NCBI GenBank assembly: GCA_963665555.2 | Contig: OY762308.1 | Coordinates: forward strand, 3,162,001 to 3,226,000 | Length of the DNA stretch: 64,000 nucleotides | Source: CAXXXW01 sp963665555 | GTDB lineage: Bacteria > Pseudomonadota > Alphaproteobacteria > Thalassobaculales > Thalassobaculaceae | Direction: 5' to 3' | In this document: positions 36,438-44,704 of the stretch, one piece after another | Layout of the letters: each line of letters opens with the position of its first letter | Position numbering within the stretch: the first letter of the stretch is position 1 | Notes under the pieces: model-generated | Database searches by the model: none | Told to the model about the DNA's origin: nothing | What the model saw: the letters and a program-made list of their open reading frames with translations, nothing else | Program-made: the position numbers and the translations under genes

Positions 36438-37757
36438 ATGGAACAGTCCGAGGCGACCCGGCCGGAAGCGCGCGCGGCGATCGAGGTCCGCGGCGTCTCC
36501 AAGGTCTTCCAGGTCTACCGCCGGCCCATCGACCGGCTGAAGCAGACGCTGTTCCGCGGCCGGCGGACCTTCTTCGCGCCCTTCGTCGCGCTCGACGGCG
36601 TCGACCTCGCGGTGCCGCGCGGCGCGACGGTGGGCGTCGTGGGCGAGAACGGGTCGGGCAAGTCCACGCTGCTGCAGATCGTCACCGGCCTGCTGGCGCC
36701 GACGGAGGGGACGGTTTCGGTGGACGGCCGGGTGTCGGCGCTGCTGGAGCTCGGCGCCGGCTTCAACCCGGCCTTTTCGGGCCGCGAGAACATCTACATG
36801 AACGCCGCCGTGCTCGGCCTCGACCGCGCGGAGGTGGACGCGCGGTTCGACGAGATCGTCGCCTTCTCCGGCCTGGAGGCGTTCCTCGACCGGCCGGTCG
36901 AGACTTACTCGAGCGGCATGTATGTGCGGCTCGCCTTTTCGGTGGCGGTGTGCGTCGATCCCGACATCCTGATCGTGGACGAGGCGCTCGCGGTCGGCGA
37001 CGAGGCGTTCCAGCGCAAGTGCTTCGCCCGGATCGAGGAGATGCAGAAGCGCGGCGCGACCATCCTGTTCGTCAGCCATTCGCCCGGCATGGTCGTCCAG
37101 CTGTGCGACCGCGCCGTCCTGCTCGACCGGGGCCGGGTCGTCGCCGACGGCGCGCCCAAGGGCGTCATCGCGCAGTACCGCCGCCTCTCCCACGCCCGGG
37201 GCGCCGACCGCGAGCGGGTGCGCGCCGACATCCTGGAGACCGGCGTCGCGGGCGAGGCGGCGCCGGAGGACAATATCGAGGGGCTGAAAAGCCAGAGCGC
37301 GGTCGAGTACGAGCGCGCCGGCGCCCGCATCCACAACGCGCGGATCGAGAGCCTGGAGGGAAGGCCGCTCAACGTGCTGCTGCGCGGGCGGCGCTATGTC
37401 TACGCCTACGATGTCGCCTTCGAGGCGGACGCCGAGGCGGCGTTGTTCGGGATGTCGATCAAGACGAGTTCCGGCGTGGAGCTGGGCGGCTCCGCCTCGG
37501 CCGGGAAGCCGCAACGGCTGCCCGACTTCCGGGCCGGCGAGACCGTCGCCCTCTCCTACGAATTCGCCTGCAACCTCGCGCCCGGCACCTACTTCCTGAA
37601 CGCCGGCGTCAGCGCGCTGGCGGACGGGGAGCGCCGCTCGCTCCACCGGATCATGGACGCCTTCATGTTCCAGGTCGCCGCCGGCGAGGACGACGGATTG
37701 ACCGGAACCGTCGATTTCGATATTCGGCCGGCCCTGGGTCGTCGCGGCGGCGGGTAG
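36438..37757 (+). CDS. ABC transporter ATP-binding protein, Wzt/TagH-like polysaccharide export
   Basis: This 439-residue protein has an ATPase domain (about residues 15-260). Walker A is at 69-77 (GENGSGKST), the signature YSSGMYVRLAFS precedes Walker B ILIVDEALAVGD, and SHSPG forms the switch region. An extra C-terminal domain of about 170 residues (Wzt_C-like beta sandwich, IHNARIESLEG to the end) follows. In Wzt proteins this recognises the modified end of O-antigen. The partner permease (Wzm) is not in the window. It heads the glycan locus and is followed by a methyltransferase after nine bases. Confidence 0.88.
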   Translation: MEQSEATRPEARAAIEVRGVSKVFQVYRRPIDRLKQTLFRGRRTFFAPFVALDGVDLAVPRGATVGVVGENGSGKSTLLQIVTGLLAPTEGTVSVDGRVSALLELGAGFNPAFSGRENIYMNAAVLGLDRAEVDARFDEIVAFSGLEAFLDRPVETYSSGMYVRLAFSVAVCVDPDILIVDEALAVGDEAFQRKCFARIEEMQKRGATILFVSHSPGMVVQLCDRAVLLDRGRVVADGAPKGVIAQYRRLSHARGADRERVRADILETGVAGEAAPEDNIEGLKSQSAVEYERAGARIHNARIESLEGRPLNVLLRGRRYVYAYDVAFEADAEAALFGMSIKTSSGVELGGSASAGKPQRLPDFRAGETVALSYEFACNLAPGTYFLNAGVSALADGERRSLHRIMDAFMFQVAAGEDDGLTGTVDFDIRPALGRRGGG

Positions 37758-37766
37758 GGGGCGGAC

Positions 37767-38468
37767 ATGGGGCGGTTTTTCGACGACCATCCGCGTTTCC
37801 TGGAAACCAGCGAGACCCGTCCCGCGCCGAACCGGCTCAACGGGCGCCACGACGCGATCGTCGGCTACCGGCGCGACATTTACGCCGGCGCCCGCGTGCT
37901 CGATCTCGGAAGCCACGACGGCCGCTGGAGCTTCGCCGCCCTGAAGGCCGGCGCGGCGCGCGCGGTCGGCGTCGAGGCCCGCCCCCATCTGGTGCGCAAG
38001 GCCGAGGACAATTTCGCCCATTACGGCATGGACCGGGACCGCTACGAATTCGTGTCGAGCGACGCCGCCGCCTATCTTCGCGCGGCGGCGCCGGAAAATT
38101 TCGATGTCGCGCTCTGCCTGGGCTTCTTCTACCACACCGCCCACCACATGGAACTGATTGCCCAATTCGAACGTGTCGGCGCCCGTTACATTGTTATCGA
38201 TACGGGCATCGTACAGGACGAACGCCCGATTATTTCGATGAAGATGGAGGAAACCGCCGACACGCGCATGTCGATCGACTATATGGGCGGCGGCCGCCGC
38301 GCGGTTCCGGTCGGCATCCCGTCGCGCGCGGCGCTGGTCCTGATGCTGGACGGCGCGGGTTACGATACGGCGTTTTTCCCCTGGAGCGAGCGCAAGGGCG
38401 AATGGACCGCGCTGGAGGATTATCGCGGCGGGACGCGAGTCACCGCGATCGCCGAAAGGCGGCGGTAG
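37767..38468 (+). CDS. SAM-dependent methyltransferase (glycan locus)
   Basis: This 233-residue class I methyltransferase has VLDLGSHDGRWSFAALKAGA as its SAM-binding motif near residue 44. VGVEARPHLVRKAEDN and FDVALCLGFFYHTAHH follow. It starts nine bases after the Wzt-like ATPase gene and is surely co-transcribed with it. O-antigen chains exported by Wzt/Wzm are often capped by methylation and recognised through the Wzt C-terminal domain. A chain-capping role is therefore attractive but unproven. Confidence 0.82.
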   Translation: MGRFFDDHPRFLETSETRPAPNRLNGRHDAIVGYRRDIYAGARVLDLGSHDGRWSFAALKAGAARAVGVEARPHLVRKAEDNFAHYGMDRDRYEFVSSDAAAYLRAAAPENFDVALCLGFFYHTAHHMELIAQFERVGARYIVIDTGIVQDERPIISMKMEETADTRMSIDYMGGGRRAVPVGIPSRAALVLMLDGAGYDTAFFPWSERKGEWTALEDYRGGTRVTAIAERRR

Positions 38469-38498
38469 CGCCCTCCGGCGCGCGGCGCGCCCGGAACC

Positions 38499-40340
38499 CT
38501 ACCGCCCCGGCTCGACGCCCATGCGCTCGGCCCACAGCTGGACGACCAGCATCAGCCACAGCCGCCAGCCGGTGAGCCGCCGCCCCTCGGCCAGCGCGGC
38601 CCGCACCCGGCCCATGACGACCGGGTTCAGCAGCCCGGTCCGCGCCACCCGCTCCGGGCGCAGGACATCGGCGACCAGGCCGCGCAGCGGGCCGTTCAGC
38701 CAGGGCGTGAACGGGATGCCGAAGCCGCGCTTCGGCGCGTCGTCGAAGCCGGCCGGCAGCAGCGGGCGCGCCACGTCGATCAGCACGCGCTTGATCCCGC
38801 TGGCCCGGTAGCTGTTGCGCATCGGCGCGTCCGGCGCGCCGCGCGCCAGCTTGGCCTCGGCCGGCAGCGCGATCGCGAGGTCGATGAACTCGGTGTCGAG
38901 ATAGGGCACCCGCACCTCCAGCGAATGCGCCATCGACATCGCGTCGATGTCGCGCAGCAGCTGGTTGCGCGTGTAGCCCCGCAGCGTCAGCGCGGCGATC
39001 CGCTGCACCGGCCCGGCGCCGGCCAGTTCGTCCATCGCCCGGTAGTCCGCCACCGTGTCGCGCGCGCTTTCGGCGGCCAGCGCCGGGGCGATCACGCCGT
39101 CGGCCTCGCTTCGCCCGAAGGTCCGGTGGAAACCGCCGGCGCTTTCGGCGTAGCGGGCGAGGAAACGGTCGCCCGTCTCCTCGCTGCGCAGCATGTCGGC
39201 GTGCCAGGGATAGCCCATGAACAGGTCGTCGCCCCCGGTTCCCGACATGGCGACCTTGACCTCCGCGCCCGCCGCGCGGGAGACCAGCCAGGTGTTCAGC
39301 CCGTCGATCGACGGCTGGTCGATGCCGTCCACGATGGCCTCGATATTCGCGCGGACCGTCTCCGGGCCGACCTCCAGCCGCGCGTGGTCCGCGCCGAGAT
39401 GGGCGGCGAAGCGGGCGGCGGCCCCGGTCTCGTCGATCGCGCGCAACTCCGGGCCGAAACCGACGGAGAAGGTCTTCACGCTGGCGCCGGCGTCGGCCGC
39501 CATCAGCGCCGCCACGGTGGCGCTGTCCACCCCGCCCGACAGGAAGGCGCCGATCGGCGCGTCGCCGATCGACTGGGCGCGCACCGTGTCGCGCAGCTTG
39601 GCGCCGACGGCGGCCGCCTGCTCGGCGTAGCCGGCGGCGGCGAGGCCGCCGTCGCGCCGGTCCGAAAGCCGCCAGTACCGCTCGGACCGCGCCCGTCCGC
39701 GCCGGATCGTCGCGCGGTGGGCCGGCTCGATCATCGCCGCGTCGCGGAGCATCGTTTCGGGCTGGTGCACCGCGCCGGTCTCCAGCAGCGAGCGCAGCGC
39801 CCGGGGCGCGACCGCCGGCCGGACCAGGCCGCTCGCCAGCAGGGCCTTCATCTCGGAGGCGAACACCAGCGCGCCGCCCGCGCCGCGCGCCAGCAGCAGC
39901 GGCTTGACGCCCAGCGGGTCGCGCGCCAGCAACACGACGGGATCGGACGGGTCCTCGCGGCAATCCACGATGGCGAGCGCGAAAATGCCCCGTATCCGCG
40001 CCAGGAAATCCGCGCCGTGGCGCAGGTAGAGGGCGAGGACGACCTCGGTGTCGGAGGTCGAGGCGAAGCGGTGGCCCAGCCCCTCCAGCCGGCCGCGCTC
40101 CTCCGGCGCGTTGTACATTTCGCCGTTGTAGACGATCCGGACGTCGCCGCCGGGCGACGCCATGGGTTGATGGCCGCCGGGGCCGAGGTCCTGGATGGCG
40201 AGGCGGGTCGCGCCGAGGGCGAGCCGTTCGCCGCGCCAGACGCCGTTGTCGTCCGGCCCGCGATGGCGCATCGCCTCGACCATCCGCGCGATCGCGCCGG
40301 GGTCCGGCCGCCCGCCGACGATACCGGCGATTCCGCACAT
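38499..40340 (-). CDS. asnB: Glutamine-hydrolysing asparagine synthase family amidotransferase
   Basis: This 613-residue protein has the class II glutaminase nucleophile Cys2 (MCGIAGIVGG). N-terminal amidotransferase blocks are MRHRGPDDNGVW and YNGEMYN. A synthase domain follows with the pyrophosphate loop FLSGGVDSATVAALMA and VAMSGTGGDDLFMGYP. Members make asparagine or, in glycan clusters, amidate uronic acid sugars or carry out related reactions. Its place among glycosyltransferase genes suggests the latter. It lies 36 bases upstream of nothing on its own strand, and is preceded by the glycosyltransferase gene 40376-41377. Confidence 0.9.
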   Translation of the reverse strand: MCGIAGIVGGRPDPGAIARMVEAMRHRGPDDNGVWRGERLALGATRLAIQDLGPGGHQPMASPGGDVRIVYNGEMYNAPEERGRLEGLGHRFASTSDTEVVLALYLRHGADFLARIRGIFALAIVDCREDPSDPVVLLARDPLGVKPLLLARGAGGALVFASEMKALLASGLVRPAVAPRALRSLLETGAVHQPETMLRDAAMIEPAHRATIRRGRARSERYWRLSDRRDGGLAAAGYAEQAAAVGAKLRDTVRAQSIGDAPIGAFLSGGVDSATVAALMAADAGASVKTFSVGFGPELRAIDETGAAARFAAHLGADHARLEVGPETVRANIEAIVDGIDQPSIDGLNTWLVSRAAGAEVKVAMSGTGGDDLFMGYPWHADMLRSEETGDRFLARYAESAGGFHRTFGRSEADGVIAPALAAESARDTVADYRAMDELAGAGPVQRIAALTLRGYTRNQLLRDIDAMSMAHSLEVRVPYLDTEFIDLAIALPAEAKLARGAPDAPMRNSYRASGIKRVLIDVARPLLPAGFDDAPKRGFGIPFTPWLNGPLRGLVADVLRPERVARTGLLNPVVMGRVRAALAEGRRLTGWRLWLMLVVQLWAERMGVEPGR

Positions 40341-40375
40341 GCCGCTCCGCCCCCTCGCTCGCGCGCGCCGCCCGC

Positions 40376-41377
40376 CTAGCCGGCGGGGCCGGCCCCGTCC
40401 GGCGCGGCGCCGCCGTCGCCGGGCGCGAGGTTCCGCGTGTCCCGGATGGCGTAGACGGTGCGGCCCTGGGCCTCGAAATAGATGCGCGACATCAACTCCG
40501 CCAGCAGGCCCAGCAGCACGCACAGCACCGCCAGCACGGTCAGCATGGCGACCAGCAGCGGCAGCGGCGTCACGTTGAAATTCGTCCCGCCGGCCTTCAG
40601 CGCGACCGCCCACGCGCCGGCCAGGAAGGCCGCCAGCAGCGCGAACATGCCGAGCTTGCCGAAGAACTGCAGCGGCCGGTCGAGCGCCCGGTCGAGGAAG
40701 TAGAGCAGGATCGCGTCGAGCAGCACCCGGGGCGCGCGGCCGATCCCGTATTTCGACGCGCCGGTGGCGCGCGGGCGGTGGTTGACGGCGCGTTCGGCCA
40801 CCCGCGCGCCGTTCCAGTGGGCGTGGACCGGGATGAAGCGGTGCATCTCGCCGTAGAGGTTCACCCGTTCGAGCACTTCGCGCCGGTAGGCCTTCAGCGT
40901 GCAGCCGTAGTCGTTCAGCCGCACGCCGGTGATCCGCGAGACCATGCGGTTGGCCAGCAGCGAGGGGATGCGCCGCATCACCAGCGTGTCCTTGCGGTCG
41001 CGCCGCCAGCCGGAGACCACGTCGTAGCCGTCCTCCAGCGCCGCCGCGAGCCGGGGGATGTCGGCCGGGTCGTTCTGGCCGTCGCCGTCCATCGGCACGA
41101 CGACGCGCCCGCGCGCGTGGCGGAACCCGGCCATCAGCGCGGCCGTCTGGCCGAAATTGCGGCGGAAATGGATGACCTTGACGGCGGCGTCCTCGCCGGC
41201 CAGCGCGTCCAGGATGTCGCCGGAGCCGTCGGAACTGCCGTCGTCGACGAAGATCGCCTCCCATCCGCCCTCCAGCGGGTCGAGCGCCGCCTTGATCTCG
41301 CGGCAAACCCCCTGTATGGCTCCCGCCTCGTTGAAGACGGGAACCACGACGGTGATCTCGGGCTCCGGTGTCGGCAT
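40376..41377 (-). CDS. GT2 family glycosyltransferase, DPM1/ArnC-like, membrane anchored
   Basis: This 333-residue protein should transfer a sugar from a nucleotide donor to a polyprenyl phosphate. The GT-A domain has VVPVFNEAGAIQ, then FVDDGSSDGSG, then VVPMDGDGQNDPADIPRLA. Two C-terminal membrane segments (KLGMFALLAAFLAGAWAVAL and LLVAMLTVLAVLCVLLGLLA) anchor it. This form is that of ArnC/GtrB-type enzymes, which make undecaprenyl-phosphate sugars. Those lipids are the donors for GT-C glycosyltransferases such as the candidates at 42457-46996. ATG 41377 follows the family start. Confidence 0.9.
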   Translation of the reverse strand: MPTPEPEITVVVPVFNEAGAIQGVCREIKAALDPLEGGWEAIFVDDGSSDGSGDILDALAGEDAAVKVIHFRRNFGQTAALMAGFRHARGRVVVPMDGDGQNDPADIPRLAAALEDGYDVVSGWRRDRKDTLVMRRIPSLLANRMVSRITGVRLNDYGCTLKAYRREVLERVNLYGEMHRFIPVHAHWNGARVAERAVNHRPRATGASKYGIGRAPRVLLDAILLYFLDRALDRPLQFFGKLGMFALLAAFLAGAWAVALKAGGTNFNVTPLPLLVAMLTVLAVLCVLLGLLAELMSRIYFEAQGRTVYAIRDTRNLAPGDGGAAPDGAGPAG

Positions 41378-41458
41378 GTCCGGCCTTCCGGCGGTTCGGG
41401 AGCGGCGGGCGTTATAGCACGACATGCCCAGCGGGCGCGCGATCGGAGCGGCGCGAGG

Positions 41459-42475
41459 ATGAATCGAGGGAGCCTGGAAGCCGGATCGGCGGCCGTGGCC
41501 GAGAGGCCGGCCAGCGGCGGCGCGCTCCACCGTATCCTGCCCCTGTTGCGCTGCCCGGCGACCGGGCGGCCCCTGCGGTTGGACGGCGACCGGCTGGCGG
41601 CCGAGGGCGGGACGGAAAGTTATCCCGTGACGGCGGAGGGCGTCCCGTTCTTCGCCGCGGTTCCCCAAAGCGACGACAGCGCCCGCCAGCGCGCGCATTA
41701 CGACCGCGTGGCGGCTGCTTACGTCGCCAATCTCGACTATCCGCACACGAGGGCCTACGGCGAATCGCTCGACGACGCGGCGTTGGAGGCCGCCGGGTCG
41801 GAACCGCTCGGCGCGGTGCTGGAGGTGTGCTGCGGCCGGGGCGAGGCTTTCGCGCTGCTCGGCTCCCGGATCGAAACCGGAATCGGCGTCGATATTTCCG
41901 GCGAGATGCTGCGGCGCGCCCGCGCGGCGCACGACCCAGAGCGTTTCGCCTTTCTCCAGGGCGACGCGACGCGGCTTCCCCTCGCCGGTTCGGCGATCGA
42001 CACGGTCGTCATGTTCGGCGGGGTCCACCATGTGAACGATCGCGCCGCCCTGTTCGCCGAGATCGCGCGGGTGCTGAAGCCGGGGGGGCGCTTCCTGTTC
42101 CGCGAGCCGTTGAGCGATTTCTGGCCGTGGCGCATCCTGCGGAAGATTATCTACACGCTCTCCCCGGCGTTGGACGCGAAGACGGAGCGGCCACTGACCA
42201 CGCCGGAGACGGTTCCCATCCTGCGCGCCGCCGGACTTGAGCTCGAGTCCTGGAAAACATACGGCTTTCTCGGCTTTTGCTTTTTCATGAACAGCCATGT
42301 GCTGGTGTTCAACCGCGCTTTCCGGTTCGTGCCTGGGATACGGGCGCTGACCCGCGCGGCGGTGGCGCTCGACCGGTGGACGCTGCGGCTGCCGGGCCTG
42401 TCGGGAGCCGGCCTCCAGGTCGTCGGCGCGGCCCGCAAGCCGGCCGAGCCGGAGGAATGGAACGGCGCGCCGTGA
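41459..42475 (+). CDS. Methyltransferase type 11 with N-terminal zinc-ribbon-like region
   Basis: This 338-residue protein starts with a short Trm112-like segment (LLRCPATGRPLRLDGDRL, then YPVTAEGVPFF). A SAM-binding core follows with VLEVCCGRGEAFALLG, then GVDISGEMLRRAR, then VVMFGGVHHVNDR and LKPGGRFLFREPL. The C-terminal region is hydrophobic and arginine-rich. It is likely a glycan or lipid methyltransferase. Its stop overlaps the alternative GTG start of the next gene by four bases, so it is coupled to the polytopic membrane protein. Confidence 0.82.
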   Translation: MNRGSLEAGSAAVAERPASGGALHRILPLLRCPATGRPLRLDGDRLAAEGGTESYPVTAEGVPFFAAVPQSDDSARQRAHYDRVAAAYVANLDYPHTRAYGESLDDAALEAAGSEPLGAVLEVCCGRGEAFALLGSRIETGIGVDISGEMLRRARAAHDPERFAFLQGDATRLPLAGSAIDTVVMFGGVHHVNDRAALFAEIARVLKPGGRFLFREPLSDFWPWRILRKIIYTLSPALDAKTERPLTTPETVPILRAAGLELESWKTYGFLGFCFFMNSHVLVFNRAFRFVPGIRALTRAAVALDRWTLRLPGLSGAGLQVVGAARKPAEPEEWNGAP

Positions 42476-44700
42476 AGCCGCGCGGAATCGCCGCCGCGGC
42501 GACGCGCTGGCTGCCGCTGGCGGGCCTGTGCGCGATCTGGGCCGCGCACCTCTACTGGTCGGTTTCGCTCCGGCCCGATGTCATGGTCGAGGACGAATGG
42601 CACGTTTTCACCGTGCCCGGTTATGGAAGGCATTTCAGTCCGATCAATATTTTTGGAACGCAGTCCGATACCATTGCAGCATATCAGAATTTTCTTCAGT
42701 ACATAATGTTGATAACCACCAATCTTCGATATCCGTACTATATTGCGGTCCAAAATATTTTTCTGCTGATGTTCCTGTTGGCGTCGTGGCGCCTGGTAAT
42801 GTCGCTCGATATCGGCGACGAGGGCGGAAACAGCTTTCGCTCGGCGATCGTTTGCCTGCTGCTCGTCCCGGTCTTTACGGGAACCCATCATTTCCTCGGC
42901 TCGGCGATGGGCTTCATCCACCAGATGCCGATGGTTTGGCTGGTGGCGGCTTTGCTGGCGCTCCGGGCTCCCGTGCTCGGAGCGCTTCGCCAGCCCGTCG
43001 CCGGCGGCCTGCTTTTCCTTTCCGGCGCCGCTTACCTGTCGGGATGGATGTACCTGCTGGCCACCGCGCTGGCGCTGGCGGTCGTTCGCCTGCTCGCCGC
43101 GCCGGAGGAGCAGCGTTCGACCGGCCTGCCGGCTTGGGGGACGATCGGCGCGGTCGGGGCGGCTTTGACCGTCGCCGCCGCTCTGTCGCTTTGGTTGAGC
43201 CACCGGCCCTATCTTCTGGTGGAGCAGGGTACGACATTCATGGCCACGCCGCTGCTGTGGCCCTGGGACGGCCGTTTCTGGACCTTCTACCTTGATCGCG
43301 GTCGCCCGGGGTGGGGATTGCCGCCCGGAACGGTTTGGGGCGCGGTCGCGCTGACCGCGACGGTCGCGCCGTTGCGGCGCTCGCTTTCCGGTCGCCGGGC
43401 GGGCCGGCCGAGCGCGTCGGACGCCTTCGCGCTGGCCGCGCCGATCCTCGGGGCGCTCTTGGCTCTGGCGATGATTACGGGCGGACGGGGGCTGGCTCAC
43501 GGTGTGGAACCGGAAGCGGTGGAGGCGTTTGCGCGCCGAAATTCGAAATATATGCTTCACGTTACCTTCGCGCTGCCCTTCGTCGCGGTTGCGTGGCTTC
43601 GGCTCGCCGCCTCCATAACGGGCGCGAGCCGCGCGCGATTGGCCGGCGCGCGGGCCGCGATCGTCGTTCTCTGCCTCGCGGGTTTCGCGGCCGGGGGAGA
43701 CGGACCCTTGGCCGAGCGGCTGGATTTCCGGAAAATTTACGATGAGGGCAACGCCTATGCGCGCGACGCGGCGAATTGCCTCGAAAATGCGGTGCGCCTT
43801 GCGCGGGCGACCGGCCCCGACGTTCCGATTCGCTGTCCGGCATTCATGATCTCCAGCGTCCGGGGCGACCTGCGCGCCGCGATCGCCAGCGCCGAGCGCG
43901 CCGGCGTCGCCTCGATCGCCGGCGTCCCGGACCGTCCGCCGGTCTCGATCGCGGGCGCGCGCGCCGCCATCGCCGCCGCCGAGGTCGCCGGCGCGCCGCC
44001 CGCCGGGCGGATCGAGGCGTTCGATTCCGGGCCGTCCTGGCTGCGGCTGGCCGGGCGGGTCGCGGCGACGCGGGAGGGCGGGCTCCCCGCGCTGGATCGC
44101 CGTCGCCGTCCCCGGCCGGCCGCCCTGGCTGGCGCGCGTCGGGGGAACCGGCGGGCGCCTCTGGACGGGGGCCGGCCCGCCCGACGCCTTCGACGCCACC
44201 GTCCCGGCCGACGGAGCCTCGCCGCCCGCCGCGGCGCGCGTCTGGGCGCTGGATGTCGGCCCCGGCGGCGAGGTCGCGGCCGCCGTCCCGGTCGGCGCGG
44301 CGGCGGTCGCGCTCCGCGACGCGCCGCCCGCCGGCGTCGAGGCTCCGGGCGGCTATATCGACGCCGCGCGCTGGGACCCCGGACGGCGCGAATTGACGGT
44401 GGAGGGCTGGGCGCTGGCGGACGGGGGCGGCGCCGGCCGGCGGATATTCCTCCGCGCGCCCGGCGCCGCCCATGTGGCGCGCTTCGAGACGGTGGAGAGG
44501 CCGGATGTCGTCGCGGCCCATGGCGGCGACGCGCGGCTGCTCCGCTCGGGCTTCGCCGCGGTCCTGGCGTTCCCCGAAGGCGCGGCGCGGCCGCCCTTCG
44601 CGCGCGCCTGGTCGGAGGACCGGGCGTTCGGCCGCCGCGCGCTGCGCGCGCCCCCGGAAGAGGCCCGGCCCCCGGCGCCGCGCCGGGCGGGGGGGAGTAG
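42457..44700 (+). CDS. Polytopic membrane protein, GT-C glycosyltransferase-like; +1 frameshift in C-terminal domain
   Basis: The first frame encodes about ten membrane segments and an early periplasmic loop with VEDEWHVF, an acidic motif placed as in GT-C glycosyltransferases. From about 44080 the similarity to the tandem paralogue at 44705 continues one base out of phase. SPRWIAVAVPGRPPW through TVEGWALADGG to RPDVVAAHGGDARLL lies in the other frame. The original frame becomes arginine-rich nonsense and stops at 44700. So either one extra base sits in the G-rich run near 44072-44082, or the read is wrong. The start may be ATG 42457 or GTG 42472. The central 200 bases are AT-richer than its neighbours. 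Confidence 0.75.
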   Translation: MERRAVKPRGIAAAATRWLPLAGLCAIWAAHLYWSVSLRPDVMVEDEWHVFTVPGYGRHFSPINIFGTQSDTIAAYQNFLQYIMLITTNLRYPYYIAVQNIFLLMFLLASWRLVMSLDIGDEGGNSFRSAIVCLLLVPVFTGTHHFLGSAMGFIHQMPMVWLVAALLALRAPVLGALRQPVAGGLLFLSGAAYLSGWMYLLATALALAVVRLLAAPEEQRSTGLPAWGTIGAVGAALTVAAALSLWLSHRPYLLVEQGTTFMATPLLWPWDGRFWTFYLDRGRPGWGLPPGTVWGAVALTATVAPLRRSLSGRRAGRPSASDAFALAAPILGALLALAMITGGRGLAHGVEPEAVEAFARRNSKYMLHVTFALPFVAVAWLRLAASITGASRARLAGARAAIVVLCLAGFAAGGDGPLAERLDFRKIYDEGNAYARDAANCLENAVRLARATGPDVPIRCPAFMISSVRGDLRAAIASAERAGVASIAGVPDRPPVSIAGARAAIAAAEVAGAPPAGRIEAFDSGPSWLRLAGRVAATREGGLPALDRRRRPRPAALAGARRGNRRAPLDGGRPARRLRRHRPGRRSLAARRGARLGAGCRPRRRGRGRRPGRRGGGRAPRRAARRRRGSGRLYRRRALGPRTARIDGGGLGAGGRGRRRPADIPPRARRRPCGALRDGGEAGCRRGPWRRRAAAPLGLRRGPGVPRRRGAAALRARLVGGPGVRPPRAARAPGRGPAPGAAPGGGE

Positions 44701-44704
44701 CGAC

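Noticed and set aside
44393..44704. The open frame upstream of the second GT-C-like gene as its own N-terminal extension
   Set aside because: These residues match the C-terminal module of the paralogue, so they belong to the frameshifted first gene; ATG 44705 has a good ribosome-binding site.
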